From positions 1,798,001 through 1,862,000 of the forward strand of contig CAVQDV010000005.1 in NCBI GenBank assembly GCA_963711375.1: DNA of 64,000 nucleotides, read 5' to 3'. How positions within the stretch are numbered: position 1 is the first letter of the stretch; every line of letters begins with the position of its first letter. Below, piece by piece: positions 54,207-62,633 of the stretch. Both the position numbers and the translations under genes were made by a program. The stretch is from CAVQDV01 sp963711375 (lineage in GTDB: Bacteria; Pseudomonadota; Gammaproteobacteria; Coxiellales; Coxiellaceae). Below the pieces are notes generated by a model. It was not told the DNA's origin, searched no databases, and was given only the letters and a program-made list of their open reading frames with translations.

Positions 54207-55430
54207 ATGGAAATATTAATATCAGGAGCTGGAATCGCTGGCCCAAGTTTGGCTTATTGGCTTCTTCAATATGGCTTTAAACCCACGATTATTGAGCTTG
54301 CACCGAAGCTTCGATCAGGTGGTTATGTGATCGATTTTTGGGGCTCGGGTTTTGATATTGCTGAGCAAATGGGCTTAATGCCTGAATTGAGTCGCATGGG
54401 TTACGTAGCGAAAGAAGTCCGAGTGATAGACAAAAATGGAAAAAGAATATCAGGATTTCCAGTGGAGGCGATTTCCAAATTAACGCAGGGTCGTTATATC
54501 AGTCTAGCCCGTGGGGATTTAAGCTCGGCTATTTTTAATAAAATAGAGGGGAAAGTGGAAACTATTTTTGGTGATAGTATTACTTCTATTGAGCAAAGCG
54601 AAAATGCCGTTAATGTCAGTTTTAAGCGAGAAAACAAGCGTAAATTCGATCTTGTGATTGGTGCTGATGGCCTGCACTCTACCGTGCGAGAATTGGTTTT
54701 CGGACCCGAAAAACGTTTTGAAAAATATCTAGGCTATTATGCAGCCGCTTTTGAAGTCCAAAATTACAAACCACGAGATGAATTAATTTATATGATGTAT
54801 TCCAGGCCCGGGCAGCAAGTCGGTCGTTTTGCTTTACATGGGGATCGCACACTATTTATGTTTATTTTTGCCGATAATGAAAGTGGCAATTTTCATCGCT
54901 TGGATCTTCAGGCACAAAAAGCCATTCTTCATAAACATTTTGATAAAAGTGGCTGGGAATGTCCGGAAATCTTAGGGGCCTTGGATAATACCAAGGATCT
55001 TTATTTTGATCGCGTTAGCCAGATTCGAATGAAATCTGAAGAGGGGTTATGGGCCAGAGGTCGAGTGGCTCTACTAGGTGATGCGGCCTCTTGCATCTCG
55101 CTCATGGGCGGACAGGGCAGTGCCCTGGCCATGGTTGCCGCCTATATTTTGGCTGGTGAACTTTACAAAGCTAAGGGCAATTATCCGTTAGCATTTGCTC
55201 GCTATCAGGAATTATTTGCCCCCTTTGTTGCGGGTAAACAGAAGAGCGCTCAACAATTCGCTTCCTCTTTTGTGCCAAAAACTCCTTTGGGATTATGGTT
55301 TCGAAATCAACTGATGAAAATGCTAACCCTACCTTGGGCTGCGGAACAAATAATAGGTCGGGGTCTCATCGATAAAATCAATTTGCCAAAATATCCCCTG
55401 GATGTCCCAGTCACTCCAGAAAAAAATTAA
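54207..55430 (+). CDS. FAD-dependent monooxygenase (PF01494 type)
   Basis: This 407-residue flavoprotein has the three hallmark motifs of aromatic-type hydroxylases: GAGIAGPSLAYWL at residues 7-19 for the FAD ADP part, DLVIGADGLHSTVR, and GRVALLGDAASCISLMGGQG. TetX-like and other class A monooxygenases share this layout. GGAGAG is about 14 bp before the ATG. The substrate is unknown; no pathway genes sit beside it. The sequence after its stop is shared with the region after ada (55431-55449 and 62567-62586), hinting at a common origin of the two 3' flanks. Confidence 0.85.
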   Translation: MEILISGAGIAGPSLAYWLLQYGFKPTIIELAPKLRSGGYVIDFWGSGFDIAEQMGLMPELSRMGYVAKEVRVIDKNGKRISGFPVEAISKLTQGRYISLARGDLSSAIFNKIEGKVETIFGDSITSIEQSENAVNVSFKRENKRKFDLVIGADGLHSTVRELVFGPEKRFEKYLGYYAAAFEVQNYKPRDELIYMMYSRPGQQVGRFALHGDRTLFMFIFADNESGNFHRLDLQAQKAILHKHFDKSGWECPEILGALDNTKDLYFDRVSQIRMKSEEGLWARGRVALLGDAASCISLMGGQGSALAMVAAYILAGELYKAKGNYPLAFARYQELFAPFVAGKQKSAQQFASSFVPKTPLGLWFRNQLMKMLTLPWAAEQIIGRGLIDKINLPKYPLDVPVTPEKN

Positions 55431-55449
55431 TCTTAAAATAAATAACAAG
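55431..55449 (+). repeat. Shared 3' flank repeat, copy 1
   Basis: AATCTTAAAATAAATAACA just after the monooxygenase stop is repeated right after the ada coding region (62568-62586), in each case overlapping or next to the stop codon. In both, TTAAC follows a few bases later. Confidence 0.5.
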
Positions 55450-55463
55450 TTAACAATTAATTC

Positions 55464-55567
55464 CTGCAGTGTATTTGCATGGGTACATAAATTACGACAA
55501 GAGAAGATATTATTGAATTGTTATTCTAATTATTTGATTTAATTGATCCCGTTAAAACACTGCAGTG
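55464..55567. repeat. Second pair of CTGCAGTG motifs
   Basis: CTGCAGTG (55464-55471) and the palindrome CACTGCAGTG (55558-55567) lie about 90 bp apart, and AAAACACTGCAGTG here matches CACTGCAGTGTTTT at 37467 when read on the other strand. GTTAAC is near both. This looks like an inverted, longer relative of the element at 37467-37526. Confidence 0.45.
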
Positions 55568-55592
55568 ATTGAGGTGCTGAAACTTCTGGCCT

Positions 55593-56213
55593 TTAGAGTA
55601 TTCTTTTCTGTGATTGAAAAATAATACCTGCTATTTCCCAATTTTTATAAGGTTTTGACGCTTCAAGAGTAACTACAAAACCAGTTAATGAATCTTTGTC
55701 GTCTTTATCGTGAATAAGAAAAACACTGCTGACTAAAATTCTGTCACTTGGAGGCTTTGTTTTTATGACCATAAAACCTTTATCGCCTTTTGTATTAGGA
55801 TCTACTAAGTGTTTATCTTGAATTATTTTTTGGTACGAGTGGATCCATTGTAACATTGAGCCTAGGCCCACATAGTTTTTTTTGATTAATAAGATTTTCT
55901 TCATTTCCGGAGTTAGGGGGTATTGGCCAATATTTTTTATCGTAATTTCGCCATTTGCTATTTTTTTCAATATTTCTTGGGATCTGTGCCAAAGCATATC
56001 TCTATGTAGGTAAACAAATAATAATTCGTTTTGCTTCTTTGCTTCTAAGTTGGTTTTGATGTCCTCATCAAGTTTATTAGTGTTTTTGGGATTTGTGCTC
56101 GTTGACGGAAGAGTCACGACTTTAAGGCTTTCCAGCGCATTTGCGTTTCTTGCAACTGGCAACAGTGTGATTAAAAAGATTGATGTGCAGATTATAAAGG
56201 ATTTACTTCTCAT
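55593..56213 (-). CDS. Secreted hypothetical protein, 206 residues
   Basis: A signal peptide covers about residues 1-26 (FIICTSIFLITLLPVARNANA). The mature part is Lys-rich with alternating helices and strands and no Cys in it. TTTGGAGCC gives GGAG 7 bp before the ATG at 56213. It is not recognised. Its C-terminal half (VIKTKPPSDRILVSSVFLI, LTGFVVTLEASK) looks like a compact beta-rich domain. Likely periplasmic. No co-transcribed neighbour. Confidence 0.7.
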   Translation of the reverse strand: MRSKSFIICTSIFLITLLPVARNANALESLKVVTLPSTSTNPKNTNKLDEDIKTNLEAKKQNELLFVYLHRDMLWHRSQEILKKIANGEITIKNIGQYPLTPEMKKILLIKKNYVGLGSMLQWIHSYQKIIQDKHLVDPNTKGDKGFMVIKTKPPSDRILVSSVFLIHDKDDKDSLTGFVVTLEASKPYKNWEIAGIIFQSQKRIL

Positions 56214-56660
56214 TAGGAGGCTCCAAAATTACCTTGAAGCTTAAGCAACTAAGGTCAATAAAAATTCAAATGTTTTTTTTTCTGTGTGATCAAATATTGA
56301 TCTAAAGCCGAGATGTTAGCACAACACATTGCTTGATACTAGCTAATTATAGGAACTTTAGCGGCTCGCCTTCGTACTCTCATTCAATTGGACAAAGGTA
56401 AGTCTCTTTCCTCAAGAGTTTTCAAATGTGCCATGCCCCTCCCAGTTATAGATGCTATAAGCCAAATAAGAGGATAAAATCTTGACTTTCTGATCATTTT
56501 CTGGTCAAATCTGTCGCTGGATTTATATGGTTCCCAAACCATTATCCTTGATCCTAAAGTTTCAGTGCCTAAGATGCTTGCAGTAGGCATAAACGCCGGA
56601 TCTAGGATTATGAGCATCAGTGGCAAATGAATTGCTGATTTAAATTAGAGAATTTTAATT
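56214..56660. other. Intergenic stretch without a convincing gene
   Basis: The longest open frame (minus strand, 56384-56626) starts at a TTG without ribosome site and resembles nothing known. The stretch may hold decayed coding sequence. The right end is the leader of the multi-pass membrane gene. Confidence 0.45.
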
Positions 56661-57569
56661 ATGAAAAGCAATTTAGTCGAAATGTCATATGCGAAAAGGC
56701 CAAAATCATTAAATACAAGCCTAATGTTATTTCTCATTTCTTGCGGGGTATTTTTATTAAATTTTTTATTGTTACTGGGTTTATTACCGATAGTTCCCAT
56801 TGGTATCCAAAATTATGCCATTTCAACGGCCATCTTTTTAATTCCAGGGGCCCTTCTCGCTTTTGCGATTTATAAAGGAAGAGGCTCCTTCGTCTTTCCA
56901 TTTTGTCTTGTTTTGCTTGCATTAATGTCGGTTCTTCTGTTTGTTGGATTGAGCGCAAAGCCAGATAGCAGTGTTATGTTTATTTTAAATAGTGTCGCTG
57001 GGCTATTACTTGCCGTGTCGATCATTTATCTTTTCATGAGAAGTAATTCAATTTGGTTCTATCAAGTTAAGATGGCTCGAAAAGGGATAGACAAATTTAG
57101 TCATGCTCTTGAAGATGATCAACAAAGAGCGTGGAAGATAAAAAATGCTTTATCTCAGCGACCAAGACTCATCAAATATGCGACATATATCTCGATCATT
57201 GCCATCCCTTGTCGTATGATATCTTACTTTATGATTCCAAGTATCCATAATTTAATATTATCGAATTATACTGGTACCACAGAGTCTTTAATTGTTTCGT
57301 ATGGGATATTTATTTTTTCCACCATTCTTTTAGATCAATGGTTTATTAGGTCCATGTACATGGGGTTTTCTGCGATTACCAATTTTTATAACTGGTCGCT
57401 TTTCAGTTCGGTTGTAAATGTAATTGTGTTCAGCCTAAGCAATCATTTGGCACATTCCTCTATTCTACTGATGGCGTTCCTACAGGTACCATCAATAGCA
57501 GTTTTAATATTATTAAAGAAAAAGCCAATTATGGATTGGTTTTCGGATTGCAGGATAGCAAGAGCTTGA
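56661..57569 (+). CDS. Multi-pass membrane protein, 302 residues
   Basis: Roughly eight hydrophobic helices are visible, in two groups of four separated by a charged loop at about residues 135-170 (ARKGIDKFSHALEDDQQRAWK). It has no signal peptide or known motif and is not recognised. The ribosome site is weak (TTAGAGAA). It lies next to a perfect inverted repeat (57582-57635) and two broken IS copies, so it belongs to an accessory region. A transporter or a sensor scaffold are possible but unsupported. Confidence 0.7.
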   Translation: MKSNLVEMSYAKRPKSLNTSLMLFLISCGVFLLNFLLLLGLLPIVPIGIQNYAISTAIFLIPGALLAFAIYKGRGSFVFPFCLVLLALMSVLLFVGLSAKPDSSVMFILNSVAGLLLAVSIIYLFMRSNSIWFYQVKMARKGIDKFSHALEDDQQRAWKIKNALSQRPRLIKYATYISIIAIPCRMISYFMIPSIHNLILSNYTGTTESLIVSYGIFIFSTILLDQWFIRSMYMGFSAITNFYNWSLFSSVVNVIVFSLSNHLAHSSILLMAFLQVPSIAVLILLKKKPIMDWFSDCRIARA

Positions 57570-57581
57570 ATTCGAAGAGAC

Positions 57582-57635
57582 TGCAGGTTCAATTTTATTT
57601 GTTCAAAAGCTGATAAATAAAGGCTTGAACCTGCA
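57582..57635. repeat. Perfect 11-bp inverted repeat
   Basis: TGCAGGTTCAA (57582-57592) and TTGAACCTGCA (57625-57635) are exact complements around a 32-base AT-rich loop. The pair lies between the membrane gene and the first broken IS copy. No T-run follows, so it is not a standard terminator. Confidence 0.55.
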
Positions 57636-57678
57636 ACAAGAGAATTTTTAGTCGGCTAAATTCTCAGCAGCTGCAATA

Positions 57679-58570
57679 GATGTGTCAACACATTTCCGGA
57701 CAAATTTTTAATTAAAATTATAAGCCTGCTCAAATTTTACTGGTGATAAATAATCGTTTGCAGAGTGCATTCTTACTCGATTATAAAAAGCTTCGATAAA
57801 TTCAAATATTGCCTTTTAGCCTCCTCTTTAGTTGTAAATTTAACATGATGGATCAGCTCGGTTTTTAGCGTCAGCCCTCATATTATCCGCCATCGACCAA
57901 CCTACAACTTTTCGCGAAAATAAATCAATAACCACCGCTAAATATAACCAACCAGATTCGGTGTGAATATAGGTAATATCGCCTACATAGCTCACGTCTG
58001 GCCTAGAGACCGTAAATTCTCTTGCAAGAAGATTTTCAGCAACTGGTAGTTGATGCTTCGAATCCGTTGTGACTCGGAATTTTCGCTTGGTTTTACAGAA
58101 TAATTCCTGCTCTTTCATGAGTCGACCGATACGACGTTTACCCACAATAAATCCTTGTTTGAATAAAGCACGTTTAATTCGGCGCGCCACATAACTTTGA
58201 CGTCCATTAATAAATATTTTTTTAATTAATTTCGATAGCACTTTATTTTCCTTAGCTCGTAAAGATTCGCCTAGCGTAAGCCAATCGTAGTAAGCGCTTC
58301 GACTCACTTCCAGGCATTTGCACATTAAGCTCGTGCAGAATTCCGTCGTATGTTCTTTTATCCATGCGTACTTCGCTACATTTTGCTGGTGAAGTACGCC
58401 GCTGCTTTTTTTAAAATGTCTCGCTCTTGTTTTAAGCGCGCATTTTCTTTGCGCAGCGCGTGCAATTCTTTTTCAAGGGCCGTTCGGGCATCTGGTGATG
58501 AGCTCTTCTCTTTTGCTTCATATTTCGCAACCCATGACGCTAGGGTCATCTTATTGATCCCTAGGTCTAG
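57679..58570 (-). mobile_element. Broken IS3-family copy A (deleted and interrupted)
   Basis: This copy is close to the element at 33749-34991, reversed. It keeps the right end, but orfB (57729-58325) lost about 195 bp between TTTTTAGCG and TCAGCCCTC (57872), removing the second Asp and the Glu of the catalytic triad. A 1-bp loss near 57813 also shifts the frame. The orfA part (58350-58570) stops at CTAGGTCTAG where copy B begins, so the left end of copy A is missing. It cannot make a working transposase. Confidence 0.85.
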
Positions 58571-59188
58571 TGATGTGTCAACACATTTCCGGACAAATTT
58601 TTAATTAAAATTATAAGCCCGCTCAAATTCTACTGGCGATAAATAATCGTTTGCAGAGTGCATTCTTACTCGATTATAAAAAGCTTCGATAAATTCAAAT
58701 ATTGCCTGTTTAGCCTCCTCTTTAGTTGTAAATTTAACATGATGGATCAGCTCGGTTTTTAGCGTGTGAAAAAAACTTTCTGAAACCGCATTATCCCAGC
58801 AATTTCCCTTTCGGCTCATGCTCTGCGTAACACCATGCTCTTCTAAAATCCCTCGATGACTGTCCGAAGCGTATTGGCTTCCACGATCCGTGTGCCATAA
58901 TAATCCTCGCTTAGGTTTTCTTGTCCATAAAGCCATTAATAATGCATTATTCACTAGCTCAGCCCTCATATTATCCGCCATCGACCAACCGACAACTTTT
59001 CGCGAAAATAAATCAATAACCACCGCTAAATATAACCAACCAGATTCGGTGTGAATATAGGTAATATCGCCTACATAGCTCACGTCTGGCCTAGAGACAG
59101 TAAATTCTCTTGCAAGAAGATTTTCAGAAACTGGTAGTTGATGCTTCGAATCCGTCGTGACTCGGAATTTTCGCTTGGTTTTACAGAA
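58571..59188 (-). mobile_element. Broken IS3-family copy B, inserted into copy A
   Basis: A fresh right end (TGATGTGTCAACACATTTCC) starts at 58571 inside the orfA of copy A. The orfB C-terminal part is intact in sequence (DITYIHT, WHTDRGSQYAS, AVSESFFHTL all present) but ends abruptly after the triplets for FCKTKRK at 59188, so the N-terminal third of orfB, orfA and the left end are lost. The join to the following DNA, AAACCAAAGAGG, is not an element end, so a deletion followed the insertion. Confidence 0.85.
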
Positions 59189-59312
59189 ACCAAAGAGGCA
59201 GAAAAAAATTGTAATTTCATTGGCGCCTTTTTAATAAGATAATTAATTCCATTCAGATTCGTAAATAAATATCTTTGGGAGGCGAGCCTTAGGGTTAAAA
59301 AATAAAAAAATT

Positions 59313-60167
59313 TTAAGCAACATTAATAAAATCAAGCTTTTCATTTACTTCCTGAATAACTTCTTTTATCGTATTCGGTAATTTTAAGGCTGCTTTATAG
59401 GGTCCGAGGCCGAGAAGATGTTTGGCCCATAATTTTTGCAAATTCTCGAAACCCAATGTGTCATATGATATTGGTAAATTCAGATTGGTGTCTCTGTGGG
59501 AAAAAGTATTTTTAATTGATGAGATTAATTTTTTTTTATCCAATATGGTGCTCGATTCTCGCATCATTAGAAGCAAGTCGTGATAGTCTTTCATTCTACT
59601 ATTGAACGAGCCTCTGGAAATAATCGATTCCAGCTTTTCAGAAAAAATAGTTTCAATAGGATATGAAAGTAAAGTGATTTCTCCTGTAAAAACAGGGTGT
59701 CCGTTATAGATAAATGGAGGATAATTTTTTTCTTCAGGAATGACGAGATCACCAACCCCGATATCAATTTGAATTTTATCCTTCATTTTACCAAATTGTG
59801 CATGTAGCGATACTTGAAATCCGGGGTAGGCCATGTGAAGGTGAGAAAGTTTTTTAATTTGATTCCATTTAAAATTTACATCATCTTTCAATTTGGCTTT
59901 AATTACTTCATTAATTATATTTTCAATATTATTTTCTTCAGAGTGTAGATTTCTAAGAGAAAAATCGATATCCGTTGTTTCGCGACCAAGATTAATATAG
60001 CTTGCAAGAAGGAGGCCGCCTTTAAATACAAATTTTTCTTGATGATTTGAGGCGGAAAGGCGAGCTAAAAATCGCTCAAGTAGAAGCTGTTTCCAAATTT
60101 GGTTAAATGTTTTGCCTTTTTCATTGGCGATGAATTTTAGCTTTGTTTTGAGTCCTTCTTCATTCAT
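59313..60167 (-). CDS. abiEii: AbiEii-type nucleotidyltransferase toxin
   Basis: This 284-residue protein matches the DUF1814/AbiEii toxin family, nucleotidyltransferases that stop growth and give abortive infection. The motifs are FVFKGGLLL (residues 46-54), the metal-binding TDIDFSL (Asp66, Asp68), IQIDIGVGD, EKLESIISRG and RMKDYHDLLLM. It overlaps the antitoxin gene by 4 bp (antitoxin first), the order of AbiE systems. It appears intact. It lies next to two broken IS copies. Confidence 0.87.
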   Translation of the reverse strand: MNEEGLKTKLKFIANEKGKTFNQIWKQLLLERFLARLSASNHQEKFVFKGGLLLASYINLGRETTDIDFSLRNLHSEENNIENIINEVIKAKLKDDVNFKWNQIKKLSHLHMAYPGFQVSLHAQFGKMKDKIQIDIGVGDLVIPEEKNYPPFIYNGHPVFTGEITLLSYPIETIFSEKLESIISRGSFNSRMKDYHDLLLMMRESSTILDKKKLISSIKNTFSHRDTNLNLPISYDTLGFENLQKLWAKHLLGLGPYKAALKLPNTIKEVIQEVNEKLDFINVA

Positions 60168-60760
60168 GTTGTGGCTCCAAGTAGATAGGGGTCAATTTTT
60201 ATTCGGAGTATTTTAGCGTATTCATGAAGTTTTTCCATTCGTATTTTTTCTTTTCCTGTTAGCGTAAGTCCTTTTCGAAGAGCTTTAATTGCCGTTTCAA
60301 TACTGAGAAATCGAAAGGCATCAATGATAGTGCGCTCACGATCAAAAATAGCAAGCGGCGTATTATTGATTTTTATTGTGGTCCTGCCAAGTTCAATATT
60401 ACGCATCCGCACAATTTTTGTGGAACTATCTGCGCGATGGCGTGTTTCATTATGGATTGCTATCCAATGTTTGCGGGGAATTTCTTCAGTCAAGTCATAG
60501 ATTGCAAGGGCTGTTGTTAGGCAGATTACCCCATTTTTTATTTTGCCCATTGTTAAAGTGAGGTCCTCCCAGCGGAAGTCTTCCATGCTAGGTGCATTTT
60601 TTCCGCGATAGGTCCCCCTGCTTATGCGAATTAAATCGCCCACTTTGACATAGTGGGCCAATGTTGAGGAAGTGACCCCAGAAGCCTTTGCTTCTTGGGA
60701 GGTGAAGCTAGGCTTTTCTAGTAAAAAACCCAGTTTTGTTAAGGCGAATTTTGATTTCAT
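60164..60760 (-). CDS. abiEi: AbiEi-type antitoxin / transcriptional repressor
   Basis: This 198-residue protein matches the AbiEi antitoxin: an N-terminal winged helix (SFTSQEAKASGVTSSTLAHYV, GDLIRISRGTYRG) and a C-terminal domain with ICLTTALAIYDLTEEIP, HRADSSTKIVRMRN and DRERTIIDAFRF. It neutralises AbiEii and represses its own operon. A palindromic site 16 bp before its start is the likely target. It overlaps the toxin gene by 4 bp. The ATG at 60760 has no clear ribosome site. Confidence 0.87.
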   Translation of the reverse strand: MKSKFALTKLGFLLEKPSFTSQEAKASGVTSSTLAHYVKVGDLIRISRGTYRGKNAPSMEDFRWEDLTLTMGKIKNGVICLTTALAIYDLTEEIPRKHWIAIHNETRHRADSSTKIVRMRNIELGRTTIKINNTPLAIFDRERTIIDAFRFLSIETAIKALRKGLTLTGKEKIRMEKLHEYAKILRIKIDPYLLGATT

Positions 60761-60775
60761 ATTTTAACTTATTTC

Positions 60776-60804
60776 TGGCACTCAAAATTGATGTTTGAGT
60801 GCCA
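60776..60804 (-). promoter_or_regulatory. Palindromic operator of the AbiE pair
   Basis: TGGCACTCAAA (60776-60786) and TTTGAGTGCCA (60794-60804) are perfect 11-bp inverted repeats with a 7-bp spacer, ending 16 bp before the abiEi start codon. AbiEi antitoxins are known to bind inverted repeats in their own promoter, so this is the expected site. Confidence 0.65.
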
Positions 60805-61028
60805 ATTTTAAGTTAAATCTATCATTTTTGTCAACTCCCTCCATCAGCTTCAGCCTTGAAGAAGTGCTCAGAGACGTTTAGTTTCAAGTAATCCAGCCAA
60901 AATCCGGCTACAATTGTCGCCTGAGCATTCCATGATACTGTAATAGCCTGCCTCCAATGCAGAGCTAGAAAATGAAACCTAGAAGAACTTTTAAGTTTCG
61001 TGCATATTTTTTCAAAAAGGAGATTTTT

Positions 61029-61430
61029 ATGAATATTAAACGTTTTGCAATAGCTGCTGTTGTGTTCTTTGTATTTATTTTTGTTTATGAGACCGTGGTT
61101 CATGGCATTTTGCTTGCGCCTATCTACAATCAGACGCCCACTATTTGGCGAAATTATCTGCAAATGCAGGCTTATGTACCTTTTAATATCGTCATTATGA
61201 TTTTGCTAAGCCTATGGCTTACTTTTATCTTTACTCAACTTTTCAGTCAGGGAGGTTGGAAAAATGGACTCCGCTTTGGTTTCTATATTGGTTTCCTTTC
61301 AGGAATTCAAGCCGCTGGGGCCTATTATTATCTGCCAATATCGGCGACACTTGCGGGAAGTTGGTTTCTTGCCCAGGTCATTGAGAGCCTCATGGGTGGT
61401 TTGCTCATTGGTGCAATATATCGCAGGTAA
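61029..61430 (+). CDS. Small membrane protein, 133 residues
   Basis: The ATG at 61029 follows AAGGAG, while the open frame upstream has no site. Four hydrophobic helices are seen: residues 5-24, 50-70, 80-101 and 111-130. It has no known motif; VYETVVHGILLAPIYN in the first loop is distinctive of a small conserved group of uncharacterised membrane proteins. It precedes ada by about 100 bp on the same strand and could be read with it. Function unknown. Confidence 0.72.
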   Translation: MNIKRFAIAAVVFFVFIFVYETVVHGILLAPIYNQTPTIWRNYLQMQAYVPFNIVIMILLSLWLTFIFTQLFSQGGWKNGLRFGFYIGFLSGIQAAGAYYYLPISATLAGSWFLAQVIESLMGGLLIGAIYRR

Positions 61431-61528
61431 TGAGTTAGGAGAAAAAATCAATGCCCGATTTTCGGCGATGATTATTTATGAATTCGCTATGATGTCAGTC
61501 AAACAATATTGTACTGAAGGAGCCAAGA

Positions 61529-62575
61529 GTGATAACTAAGAAAAACCAAAAAGAATACTATCAAGCATTGATAGAAAAAAACTCGGAATATGAGGGCATT
61601 TTCTATGTAGGTGTGAAAACAACCGGTGTGTTTTGTCGCCCGACTTGTCCAGCAAGAAAGCCTAAATTAGAAAACTGCGAGTTTTTTGAGACTGCACAGC
61701 AAGCACTTTTGGCTTCATTTCGGCCTTGTAAACGCTGTCGACCCCTTTCTCATCCCAATCAAGTTTCGGACCTTGTGCAAACTCTGGTTGCAGCAATCGA
61801 AGAGAATCCGGAAAAAAGGTGGAAGGATGAAGATTTTCGAAAATTATCAGTTGATGTCTCAACAGCGCGTCGTCAATTTAAAAAACGCTTTGGTATGACA
61901 TTTGTGGAGTATGCACGAGCCCGACGAATGGGCATAGCGATTAAGCAAATTAGATCTGGTGATTCCGTTATTGATGCACAGCTTTCAACGGGATATGAAT
62001 CCAGCAGTGGGTTCAGAGACGCATTTTCTAGGATAATGGGATCTGCCCCTACAAAAAGCGGGAAGAATAATATTCTAAAAGCGGCCTGGTTAGATACCAA
62101 ACTTGGCCCGATGATTGCCATAGCCGATGAAGAGGTACTTTATCTCTTGGAATTTGTAGATCGTCGAGGATTAGAACGGGAGGTGGAACGCTTACGATTG
62201 AAAACAAAATCAGCGATAATCCCTGGACGAACAGCGCCAATTAATTCAATTGAAAAAGAATTAAAATCCTATTTTTCCTCTGAATTTAATGAATTTAAAA
62301 CCCCATTATTTTTATTTGGATCGGTTTTTCAAAAGCAGGTTTGGAATGAATTAACGAAAATTCCTTTAGGAAAAACGCGTTCATATGCTGAAATCGCAAA
62401 AGCGATTGGAAAACCAACGGCCTTTCGTGCTGTGGCCAACGCCAATGGTGCAAATCAATTTGCTATTATTATTCCCTGTCATCGGGTGATTAATACGAAT
62501 GGCGAACTCGGAGGCTATGGTGGCGGAATAACTCGTAAAGAGTGGCTTATTAATCACGAAAAAAACGAATCTTAA
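61529..62575 (+). CDS. ada: Ada: bifunctional DNA-alkylation regulator / methyltransferase
   Basis: This 348-residue protein combines the three Ada parts. The N-terminal zinc domain has Cys36, Cys40, Cys67 and Cys70 (GVFCRPTC, RPCKRC); Cys36 takes methyl groups from phosphotriesters. An AraC-type helix-turn-helix follows (residues about 95-165). The C-terminal O6-methylguanine methyltransferase has PCHR with the acceptor Cys317. Start is a GTG at 61529 with GGAG about 7 bp before it. It should both repair DNA and activate its own and other genes. Confidence 0.93.
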   Translation: MITKKNQKEYYQALIEKNSEYEGIFYVGVKTTGVFCRPTCPARKPKLENCEFFETAQQALLASFRPCKRCRPLSHPNQVSDLVQTLVAAIEENPEKRWKDEDFRKLSVDVSTARRQFKKRFGMTFVEYARARRMGIAIKQIRSGDSVIDAQLSTGYESSSGFRDAFSRIMGSAPTKSGKNNILKAAWLDTKLGPMIAIADEEVLYLLEFVDRRGLEREVERLRLKTKSAIIPGRTAPINSIEKELKSYFSSEFNEFKTPLFLFGSVFQKQVWNELTKIPLGKTRSYAEIAKAIGKPTAFRAVANANGANQFAIIIPCHRVINTNGELGGYGGGITRKEWLINHEKNES

Positions 62576-62586
62576 AATAAATAACA
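62568..62586 (+). repeat. Shared 3' flank repeat, copy 2
   Basis: AATCTTAAAATAAATAACA spans the ada stop and repeats the sequence found after the monooxygenase (55431-55449). Confidence 0.5.
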
Positions 62587-62597
62587 GCTTAACTAAC

Positions 62598-62625
62598 AGC
62601 AATTCCCGCTTTAGCGGGAATTGCT
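62598..62625. terminator. Bidirectional hairpin between ada and the ankyrin gene
   Basis: AGCAATTCCCGC (62598-62609) and GCGGGAATTGCT (62614-62625) are exact complements around TTTA. It lies between two convergent genes and could end both transcripts. It is the most perfect member of the CCCGCTTTAGCGGG family seen in this window. Confidence 0.6.
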
Positions 62626-62633
62626 ATAAATCG

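Noticed and set aside
56384..56626. Minus-strand frame of 80 codons in an intergenic stretch
   Set aside because: It needs a TTG start without ribosome site and has no recognisable motif.
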